Source of the DNA: Candidatus Aenigmatarchaeota archaeon
GTDB lineage: Archaea > Aenigmatarchaeota > Aenigmatarchaeia > PWEA01 > JACQIF01
Assembly (NCBI GenBank): GCA_016198635.1
Contig: JACQIF010000048.1
Coordinates: forward strand, 1-5,742
Direction of reading: 5' to 3'
Length of the DNA stretch: 5,742 bases
Every line of letters starts with the position of its first letter. Within the stretch, counting starts at the first letter, position 1. The position numbers and the translations under genes were made by a program. Below, in pieces: positions 1 through 5,742 of the stretch. The notes under the pieces were generated by a model. The model saw only the letters and a list, made by a program, of their open reading frames with translations. It did not search any database and was not told the origin of the DNA.

Positions 1-3000
1 AAATATTGCTATTAGGTGCGTTGGTTATCCTAGCCCTTGCGTTCTCTTCGTCGTTCGCGGACGCAGGCGAGTTCGGCGGAGGCGCCACGATAGGATGCAC
101 CAACAATGAGCCTTGGTGCCTGGCTGACGCTTTCGGAAACACATCTGGCAACCAGACCGTAACCGTTTGTGCCGGCGGAGCGACGATTGTCAAGAACTTC
201 AACTTCTGGGTCAATGCCACGGCATCTCTCGCCACCAACAACGAAACAGGCCCCCTTAATATCACCAACCGGGGCATCACACAAGCCACGTACAAGAACG
301 GAAGCACGTACAACGATGACACAGGGCTACGCAAGAATACAGGCGGTGGCTGCGTCGACTTCGTTACGAGTCAGCCCTATACCAACAAAACGATAATGAT
401 TAACGCCACGAACGCATCTATCGCGGACTACGGTTCTTTGGCAGCAATCGGCAACAAGGGCATGTTCACAATAAACTATGTTGCCATAGAAACGCTGACC
501 GCTGGCGGTGTCAACGCCACTGTCCTGCCGAACGTTCTCCTGATGAAATACAACAACGCCACGAAAACATTCATAAGCGAAGGGCCCGGAACCACGGACA
601 ATAGAACTGGATACTGGGCAGAGCATTGCGTTGGCGTTATCGCCAATGGCGCTTGTGTTGGAGAGACCTCCCAATCGCCCAGCAACAACTGCATCGTCCA
701 CGGCACGAACTTCCCATCATTCACACCGGGTCCGCCAACCCCGGACTGCCCGATAAACGGCACTGGCGCAACAACGCTTCTGTTCTTTGACTTCCTCTCT
801 TCAAACACCACAATAGCGAACGTCACGCCAGCGCAGGCTATGGTACTGCAGAACGTTACGTATGCGTTACAGGCAAGACAGTCGACGTCCTCGGCCGTTA
901 CATTCATCAACGCCCTCGGCTTCAGCACAGGCAGGAGCCCGCCCAGTTCCATAAACGTCACTTCGATAACAGCGGCCGATTATAATACAGGAGCAACAGA
1001 GTTCACGCAGTCTGTCGATGGCTTCGCCCCGCCGTTCTTCCTGACGCAGAACAAGATATACAACGTCACGCTGGCAACAGCGAACCGCGGTACATTCTCG
1101 TTCCCCGTAATCTTCCCGTCTGCGGGCATGACAGGCCTCATGATATCCTTGCCGTTCGCGAACGACTCGTTTACGAACGTTGTAGGCAAGGTAGTTGCAG
1201 AGAACGGCTCTGTGGTCGCAGGCGCAGTCGTATACGCCCAGTTCAACAAGTTCAGCGGCGACAGCTTCGGCATAAACTTCATAAACTCGTCCGTTACGGA
1301 CGCCAACGGCCGCTTTACGATGACCATCCCGAGCACACGGAGCGTTACGGACGAGTTCGGAACATACTTCAACCCGACCTATCAGTTCTTCATAATAAGC
1401 AACCAGACTTCGGCAGCCGGCGTGCCGAACTACTTCCCGACTGCAGACGACAATAATGGTAAGGGTTACTTCGCTCAAGGATCAACAGCCGCGCTGCCGC
1501 CACTGACGCTCAAGGCAGGCGGCCGTGTGGAAGTTAACGTCACACTGAACGGCGCCTCGCTCGTGATGAGCGACCTCTCGAAGTTCAAGACGTTGGGAAC
1601 AGGGCCTGCAATAGACGCGAAGACAGGTAAGGTCACCATGATTTCGATATTCCAGAGTATCACAGCGCCTCCAACCACAGTAGTACCGTTCCTGTCTCCA
1701 ACAGGCGGCGTGCTTGTCAACCTCTTCGGCAAGAGCCAGAACATGTTCGAGGGCTTCGGCGCCGCGAAGGCTCCGATTGGCGTCTGCTTTAACGATACGG
1801 CCGGCGTGGCGCAGGGCGTTTCGACAGCCATACAGTGCAACCTGACGACGCCCGGTTACCTTAACCTCACTGTCCAAACGTGCACAGACGTTCCAACGAA
1901 TACTCAATGCACGGCCGATACGCTTGCGGACTTCAGGTTCTGGTTCGAGACTAAAGGCTTGCTGTACAACGGCAGCAACACGTCGAAGGTAATGGCGTTG
2001 TTGGACATATCGAGCCAAGCCATCAAGGACACTGTCGGCTTCCAGGGAAGCGGCGAGCCGAACGTTACGATATCGCTGCCGCCCGGCAACTACTCATTTG
2101 AGATACAGCCGAACATAGAGTTCAGCAGGCGCGGCGCCACCTTGAACATATCCACTTTCACGATAACAGCCGGCAAAACCACCCACCTGCGGATGACGAG
2201 GAGCAGGGAGTGGGAGATACGCCCACAGTTCAACCCATCGCTCGTCCTGTCCAGTCCGAACGCCCTTAACGTTACGGTCACGAACGGTGGCGTGCCGCTG
2301 ACAAACGCCAACATAAACTTGACTGCCCGCGTGCTCTACACCAACCGCACGCTTGCGGCGCTGGGAACTGTTACGCTGACATACAACGGCAACAACTTCG
2401 GCACCACGACGTTCAATCCGTCCGCTGACCTGGGCCTGACAGCAGGCAAGTACTTCCTGCTCCTGAACGCCACGAACCTCTCTGGCACCATAAGATACAC
2501 GACGACATCCCTGTTCCCGATAACACTCTCCGACTTCTCGGTAGGGCTTGATCTTCCCGGCTTCACGTTTGGAACTGGCACGACAGTCGCAGGCAAGCTA
2601 TTCGCCTACAACACGTCCGCGAACCCGCTGATTGGAATGAACTCCACCAACAACACCGGCGGTAGCAGCAACATAACGATAAGCGTGCTTGACCCCAACG
2701 GCAACATCGTGGCAGCTAGCATAGCCGCCGGCAACATAAGCAACGGACAAGGCGCCGTCAATATATCGATGCCCACAGCCCTTGGATTCTATTCCATCGT
2801 GGTCTCCGTGAAGACGGACTGCACGCAGACTGCGACTGTCGTTGCGGCATGTACAAACTCAAACAACAACAAAGTCGGCCTTGCCGAGCAGTGGGTGCAG
2901 GTGAGCAACCTGAACATACAGGCATTGCCGGACAAGCGCAGCTACCAGACCGGCGAAACCGTATCGCTTAGCGTCAAAGTCACCAACTCCTCATCGAACG

Positions 3001-5306
3001 CGCCTCTCGCCAACGCTGCGGTTGAAGTAACGGTCGACACGAGCAGCACCCCGACGCTTGGCACGACAGCCAGCGACGGTACTGTCGTTCTGTCGCTCCC
3101 GCCTGCAACGTACGGCACGAACAACGCATGGTCGTTCGGCTTCCACAGCATCAAGGTAAAGGTCTCCAAGGACACGGGCTCTGACGTCATAAAGCTCGAT
3201 ACGTTCTCCGGGTTCGACGTCCGCGGACTCGAGGCGTTCATTGACACAGACAAGGCCGTCTACACATCCGCTGACACAGTCATAATAAGGGCATTCGTCC
3301 CGCCGACTGCAGGCGCGTCTGCGGTAAAGGCAACGCTTGACGGCAACGCCTCGCTCGTCGTGAACGCACAGCAGCTCGGGCCGGACTTCTGGCAGATGAA
3401 CACGGGTTCGCTGGGCACTCTAAAGCCCGGTCGCCACAGCGTGCAGGTTGACGTTACGACAAGCAGCGGTACGCAGTCGTTCTTCACCAGCTTCAGCATC
3501 AACGACGTTAACATACAGTTCACGACGGACAAGTTCACCTATTCGCTGAACGAGAACATTTCGCTCACGGTCAAGGTGACGACACCAAACGGCACCGTGT
3601 TGGGCAACAGGAACGTAATAGCGACGCTGTTCAAAGTGCAGTCGCCGAACGACATCAACGTCACGCAATCGTCCGGTTCCACCAACTCGTCCGGTCAGAT
3701 AGGATTCGGCCTGAATGCGACGCAACCAGGTTCTAACTACATAAAGATAGACGTCGCCGGCCAGCAGCAGTTCGCCGGCGTGCAGGTTTCGTCATTGAAA
3801 GCTACGCTTACATCCGCAGTGAACGGACCCATCGTCAGCAACTATAACGCGGTTCCGGGCGGCACAGTAACGTTCTTCATCAACGCCACCTCCAGTGGGG
3901 CCGCAGTCGCAGACGGTTCCACAGTAACGGCGAGAATATGGGCATTCGGCAATCCGATAGACCTGCCTTCGAACACTACGACAGGCGGCAACGCGACCAT
4001 AATATTCCAAATACCTTCGTTCGCGCCTGCGCAAGTGTACGCGCTGGACGTCAAGGTCACGACGCCAACAGGCGACCAAGGGTTCGTCCCGCCAGCGACC
4101 TTAACGGTCACAGGAGGCAGCTCACTAGTGCTTAACGTGCAGGCGGACCGCTCGTTCTTCAGGCCTTACAGCGCCAGCGACACCGCGAAGTTCATAGCCA
4201 CGCTGACTTATCCAAACGGGACCGGGGCGATAGGCTACAACGTAACGTTCGCAATAGGCTCCGAGTCTGCAACGCCTTCGACCAGCGGAACGGCCATCAC
4301 AGCAGCCGACGGCACGGCTACGCTAACGACAACAGCGCCTACGTCAGACGGCCCGTACTTCCTCAAAGCGTACATAACTAACAGTTCTGACGTGCAGGCC
4401 TTCAACGGTTTCCTTGTAACCTCGCTCGGCGTTACGGCAGGCACAGACAAAGGCACGTACGCTCCAGGCCAAAACATAACCGTTAACGTCACGCTAATCA
4501 ACCGAACGTCAGGCGCAGCGCTCAACGCCACAAGCGTGGTTATCAGGACTTTCAACAAGCAGTTCGGGGAGTCTGTGACGTCGTTTGACGCGTCAGGCAG
4601 AGCGCAGCCTTATGTCGTTAACGTCTCGATACCCAACGATTCGAGTGCCGTTGGCGTCTACCCGATAGAGGTCGGCGTCTTCCGCAACAAGACACAGGGC
4701 TTCATGTCGCTGGCAGTTGACGTGAAGAACGCGTCAGGCAGCCTTAACATGACGCTGCCGTCGATAACAGCCGGCGCAGCCACGTGGGCCAATATCACTT
4801 CCTCGTCCGGCACCACAGCGACGCTTAGGGTATTCTCGCCTGCGGCGTCGGCCGTCGTCTACGAGAACACGAATGTCACATTGAGCGGTGCTGTACCTAC
4901 GGCCAACGTCACGCTGACCATCACAGACCCGGGCCTCTACATATTCACCACGTTCGTCGCAGGCGTTGGCACCACAGCCAAGTCTGTGATTGTCGGAGCC
5001 GCGTCAGGCGCCAACGCGCCGCAAGTATGGACCGGTACCAACACCATAGACAATACAACTACGTTCACTGTAACGCAGAATGTGTTCGTTCTGTCCAACC
5101 GCGCGAACGCGACTGCGACAATACTGACGTTCAATTCGACCACGAACTCGACAACGGCGTTCACTGTGCCGTTGTCTGTGGCGACCGGTAGCAAATTCTA
5201 CGGTACACTCATCAGCAGCAACCTGATAAGCGGGCAGACTTACTTCGTGCGTCTGGACTCTGCCAACACAACAGGCCTGACAGGCAGCATATTCAAGGTG
5301 AGCTAA
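1..5306 (+). CDS. Giant secreted, sequon-rich surface protein with tandem Ig/macroglobulin-like modules (5' partial)
   Basis: I do not recognise a specific family. The frame is open from the first base to TAA at 5304-5306, giving at least 1766 residues. The true start probably lies a few codons upstream: the frame reads straight into the edge, and the TTG at 6 has no room for a visible ribosome binding site. The protein begins in the hydrophobic core of a signal peptide (ILLLGALVILALAF) with likely cleavage after FADA, so it should be exported. Next come a Cys-rich region (21-250, eight Cys), a carboxypeptidase-regulatory-like domain (392-514), a region with four Cys ending in LPPGNYSFEI (691-700), and about ten beta-sandwich modules (742-1766). 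Hand counts give about 72 N-X-S/T sequons, 14 Cys and only about 27 Glu. No catalytic motif, thioester motif (GCGEQ), C-terminal membrane helix or sorting signal is visible. A structural role (S-layer-like, stalk or adhesin) is inferred. Coding is near certain; the function is not. Confidence 0.93.
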   Translation, partial: ILLLGALVILALAFSSSFADAGEFGGGATIGCTNNEPWCLADAFGNTSGNQTVTVCAGGATIVKNFNFWVNATASLATNNETGPLNITNRGITQATYKNGSTYNDDTGLRKNTGGGCVDFVTSQPYTNKTIMINATNASIADYGSLAAIGNKGMFTINYVAIETLTAGGVNATVLPNVLLMKYNNATKTFISEGPGTTDNRTGYWAEHCVGVIANGACVGETSQSPSNNCIVHGTNFPSFTPGPPTPDCPINGTGATTLLFFDFLSSNTTIANVTPAQAMVLQNVTYALQARQSTSSAVTFINALGFSTGRSPPSSINVTSITAADYNTGATEFTQSVDGFAPPFFLTQNKIYNVTLATANRGTFSFPVIFPSAGMTGLMISLPFANDSFTNVVGKVVAENGSVVAGAVVYAQFNKFSGDSFGINFINSSVTDANGRFTMTIPSTRSVTDEFGTYFNPTYQFFIISNQTSAAGVPNYFPTADDNNGKGYFAQGSTAALPPLTLKAGGRVEVNVTLNGASLVMSDLSKFKTLGTGPAIDAKTGKVTMISIFQSITAPPTTVVPFLSPTGGVLVNLFGKSQNMFEGFGAAKAPIGVCFNDTAGVAQGVSTAIQCNLTTPGYLNLTVQTCTDVPTNTQCTADTLADFRFWFETKGLLYNGSNTSKVMALLDISSQAIKDTVGFQGSGEPNVTISLPPGNYSFEIQPNIEFSRRGATLNISTFTITAGKTTHLRMTRSREWEIRPQFNPSLVLSSPNALNVTVTNGGVPLTNANINLTARVLYTNRTLAALGTVTLTYNGNNFGTTTFNPSADLGLTAGKYFLLLNATNLSGTIRYTTTSLFPITLSDFSVGLDLPGFTFGTGTTVAGKLFAYNTSANPLIGMNSTNNTGGSSNITISVLDPNGNIVAASIAAGNISNGQGAVNISMPTALGFYSIVVSVKTDCTQTATVVAACTNSNNNKVGLAEQWVQVSNLNIQALPDKRSYQTGETVSLSVKVTNSSSNAPLANAAVEVTVDTSSTPTLGTTASDGTVVLSLPPATYGTNNAWSFGFHSIKVKVSKDTGSDVIKLDTFSGFDVRGLEAFIDTDKAVYTSADTVIIRAFVPPTAGASAVKATLDGNASLVVNAQQLGPDFWQMNTGSLGTLKPGRHSVQVDVTTSSGTQSFFTSFSINDVNIQFTTDKFTYSLNENISLTVKVTTPNGTVLGNRNVIATLFKVQSPNDINVTQSSGSTNSSGQIGFGLNATQPGSNYIKIDVAGQQQFAGVQVSSLKATLTSAVNGPIVSNYNAVPGGTVTFFINATSSGAAVADGSTVTARIWAFGNPIDLPSNTTTGGNATIIFQIPSFAPAQVYALDVKVTTPTGDQGFVPPATLTVTGGSSLVLNVQADRSFFRPYSASDTAKFIATLTYPNGTGAIGYNVTFAIGSESATPSTSGTAITAADGTATLTTTAPTSDGPYFLKAYITNSSDVQAFNGFLVTSLGVTAGTDKGTYAPGQNITVNVTLINRTSGAALNATSVVIRTFNKQFGESVTSFDASGRAQPYVVNVSIPNDSSAVGVYPIEVGVFRNKTQGFMSLAVDVKNASGSLNMTLPSITAGAATWANITSSSGTTATLRVFSPAASAVVYENTNVTLSGAVPTANVTLTITDPGLYIFTTFVAGVGTTAKSVIVGAASGANAPQVWTGTNTIDNTTTFTVTQNVFVLSNRANATATILTFNSTTNSTTAFTVPLSVATGSKFYGTLISSNLISGQTYFVRLDSANTTGLTGSIFKVS
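3..65 (+). other. Signal peptide of the giant surface protein (N-terminus cut off)
   Basis: The first codons encode an uninterrupted hydrophobic stretch, I-L-L-L-G-A-L-V-I-L-A-L-A-F, then small polar residues and A-D-A before GEFGGG. This matches the h-region and AxA cleavage site of a Sec signal peptide, with cleavage predicted after residue 20. The positively charged n-region is missing, which is the main reason to place the start codon upstream of the window. No lipobox cysteine follows the hydrophobic core, so lipid anchoring at this end is unlikely. Confidence 0.8.
66..755 (+). other. Cys-rich N-terminal region of the giant protein
   Basis: Residues 21-250 contain eight cysteines (31, 38, 55, 116, 208, 217, 229, 248), a number compatible with four disulfides in an exported protein. 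The region is rich in Gly, Asn and Thr, with about a dozen N-glycosylation sequons, including the close pair NATNAS. It ends in a Pro-rich linker (FTPGPPTPDCP). I cannot assign a fold. Its position right after the signal peptide suggests a distal cap or a binding domain at the free end of the array; this is inference. Confidence 0.5.
1179..1547 (+). other. Carboxypeptidase-regulatory-like beta-sandwich domain
   Basis: Residues 392-514 show the usual layout of this domain family: an opening strand VVGKVVAENGSVVAGAVVYA, a T-D-A-N-G-R-F turn at 431-437 leading into MTIPS, and a closing segment LTLKAGGRVEVNVTL at 500-514. In the family, G-x-V...G-x-x-V-x-G-A-x-V followed by TDxxGxF marks strands A-B and the central hairpin. 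A long insertion (about 445-495, rich in Asn, Phe and Tyr) separates the last two elements. Such domains are non-catalytic spacers or ligand-binding units in secreted proteins. The assignment is by motif only. Confidence 0.6.
2229..5303 (+). repeat. Array of about ten degenerate protein modules of ~100 residues, macroglobulin/Ig-like
   Basis: The repeat is at protein level only; I see no long DNA identity. Each module tends to open with a strand then D-K/R-x-x-Y-x-x-G/A-x-x-V: DK at 976, 1082, 1175 and 1481, DR at 1381. Each closes with G-x-Y/H-x-hydrophobic-x-V-x-V followed by F-x-V. The closing motif starts at residues 814, 927, 1045, 1142, 1242, 1343 (Q in place of G), 1449, 1550, 1643 and 1743, so spacing is 93-118 and mostly near 100. 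The order of elements matches MG2-type macroglobulin domains, where a closing G-x-Y-x-V-x-V strand precedes the next module's DK-x-x-Y-x-x-G-E. Known arrays of this kind form rods that hold a domain away from the cell. The first two and last two modules are the most divergent. From 950 to the end there is no cysteine. Confidence 0.72.
5296..5301 (+). promoter_or_regulatory. Ribosome binding site for the downstream gene, inside the end of the giant gene
   Basis: AGGTGA lies four bases before the ATG at 5306 and fits the archaeal Shine-Dalgarno consensus GGAGGTGA. It sits within the codons for the last three residues (K-V-S) of the giant protein. It supports 5306 as the start of gene 2 over the in-frame ATG at 5324, and points to translation coupled to gene 1. 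Confidence 0.7.
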
Positions 5307-5380
5307 TGGCTAATTCAAAACTCATGGCGTTCGTAATCGTGGCAGCGATGTTGTTGATGCCATCTTCTGTCGTAGCAGCA
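5306..5380 (+). other. Signal peptide of the second surface protein
   Basis: It has a short n-region with one Lys (MANSK), a hydrophobic core LMAFVIVAAMLLM, a Pro-Ser-Ser turn and V-V-A-A before SISIS. Cleavage is predicted after residue 24 or 25. No cysteine is near the cleavage site, so it is not an obvious lipoprotein. Confidence 0.8.
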
Positions 5381-5742
5381 TCCATATCGATATCCAGCGT
5401 CAGTTTGCCTGCCACAGTCAACCAAGGCGACACGTTCACGACAACGATGTCCGTTTCAGGTTCGTCTGTCTCAAGTGTCTCCGGTACGTTAACTCTGCCT
5501 TCAGGTCTTTCCTGTACGCCCACCAGCTCGCAGACCATCTCTCTCGACAGCAGCGGCGTCGGCACAGGCTCGTGGAGCTGCACTGCCAGCGTCGCAGGCG
5601 ACTACACAAACCAGATAACTGCTGGCGTATCTGCGACAGACTCAAGCACAGGCAGCAGCGTTTCAGACAGTAAACAGAGCGGGTTGCGCGTCCTTTCCCC
5701 TGCAAGCCTATCTGTGACGTCGTCCATAGTGGCAGGCAGCGT
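5306..5742 (+). CDS. Secreted Ser/Thr-rich beta-sandwich protein (3' partial)
   Basis: The ATG at 5306 overlaps the upstream stop by one base (TAATG), and an archaeal-type ribosome binding site precedes it. The frame stays open for 145 codons to the window edge, so it is a partial gene. The N-terminus is a clear signal peptide: MANSK, then a hydrophobic core from residue 6, with cleavage near VVAA at 24-25. Residues 26-128 look like one beta-sandwich: alternating hydrophobic strands, SLPATVNQGDTFT near the start, a GTLTLPSGLSC hairpin, and a cysteine pair at 70 and 92 that could form a disulfide. A second domain seems to begin at VLSPASLSV (129-137). By hand count Ser is 39 of 145 residues and Thr 17. 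There are only three Asn and no N-X-S/T sequon, unlike the upstream protein. The layout recalls CARDB/NEW3-like extracellular domains, but I cannot name the family. It is probably a surface partner of gene 1, and anchoring cannot be judged from this part. Confidence 0.88.
   Translation, partial: MANSKLMAFVIVAAMLLMPSSVVAASISISSVSLPATVNQGDTFTTTMSVSGSSVSSVSGTLTLPSGLSCTPTSSQTISLDSSGVGTGSWSCTASVAGDYTNQITAGVSATDSSTGSSVSDSKQSGLRVLSPASLSVTSSIVAGS

Noticed and set aside
6..8. TTG as the real start codon of the giant gene
   Set aside because: TTG would remove the basic n-region of the signal peptide, and the frame continues upstream to the window edge. No ribosome binding site can be seen in the five bases before it. 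The start is more likely just outside.
867..1478. A 203-codon open frame on the - strand, and similar long antisense frames elsewhere (for example 1482-2018, 476-961, 327-701)
   Set aside because: They lie entirely within the giant gene. They arise because gene 1 uses few TTA, CTA and TCA codons, so stops are rare on the opposite strand. Their products are rich in Arg, Cys and Val with no domain pattern.
2076..2105. LPPGN at residues 691-695 as a sortase-like LPXTG signal
   Set aside because: It is internal, lacks T-G, and is not followed by a hydrophobic helix and basic tail. The context (LPPGNYSFEI) fits the closing hairpin of a regulatory-like beta-sandwich.
3755..3780. Perfect 7-bp GC-rich inverted repeat (CGCCGGC / GCCGGCG) with a 12-base loop, as a terminator or regulatory hairpin
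   Set aside because: It is in the middle of a coding module, encodes ordinary residues (two A-G pairs) and has no T-run after it. In GC-rich coding DNA such a short stem is expected by chance.
5295..5302. AAGGTGAG as a splice-donor-like signal at the end of gene 1
   Set aside because: It is explained by an archaeal ribosome binding site at correct spacing from an ATG that opens a clear signal peptide. There is no sign of introns in the continuous 1766-codon frame.
2229..5303. Alpha-2-macroglobulin-type thioester protease trap
   Set aside because: The modules resemble macroglobulin domains, but there is no GCGEQ thioester motif and no cysteine at all after residue 949, so that chemistry is absent.

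Overview
The window contains two genes on the + strand, both for secreted, very probably cell-surface proteins. Almost all of it (1-5306) is one giant reading frame whose 5' end is cut off by the window edge. A second gene starts at 5306, overlaps the stop of the first by one base, and runs off the 3' edge. I see no RNA gene, insertion sequence, CRISPR array or terminator, and the only non-coding function I can support is a ribosome binding site inside the last codons of gene 1.

Organism: most likely an archaeon (inference, moderate confidence). Isoleucine is very often encoded by ATA. The gene 2 start is preceded by AGGTGA, the archaeal form of the Shine-Dalgarno sequence. The giant protein carries about 72 N-X-S/T sequons, as expected for N-glycosylated archaeal S-layer or surface proteins. 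No bacterial anchor (LPXTG, lipobox, S-layer-homology domain) is visible. Base composition is a little over half GC. I cannot assign a lineage; an uncultivated archaeal group such as a DPANN phylum is only a guess.

Gene 1, in order (residue 1 = codon at 6): the hydrophobic core of a signal peptide (to about residue 20); a Gly/Asn-rich N-terminal region with eight cysteines (21-250); an unassigned region (250-390); a carboxypeptidase-regulatory-like beta-sandwich (392-514); an unassigned region with four cysteines ending in a second such signature, LPPGNYSFEI (515-728); a short charged island (729-739); then a long array of about ten degenerate modules, roughly 100 residues each, to the end of the protein. 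The modules resemble the macroglobulin (MG2-like) or Ig-like beta-sandwiches of bacterial and archaeal surface proteins. There is no C-terminal membrane anchor.

Gene 2 encodes a signal peptide followed by a Ser/Thr-rich beta-sandwich with one cysteine pair and the start of a second domain. It has no N-glycosylation sequon in the visible 145 residues, a sharp contrast with gene 1. The TAATG overlap and the embedded ribosome binding site suggest the two proteins are made together, perhaps as partners in one surface layer, stalk or adhesin. Gene 2 could supply the missing anchor, but its C-terminus lies outside the window.
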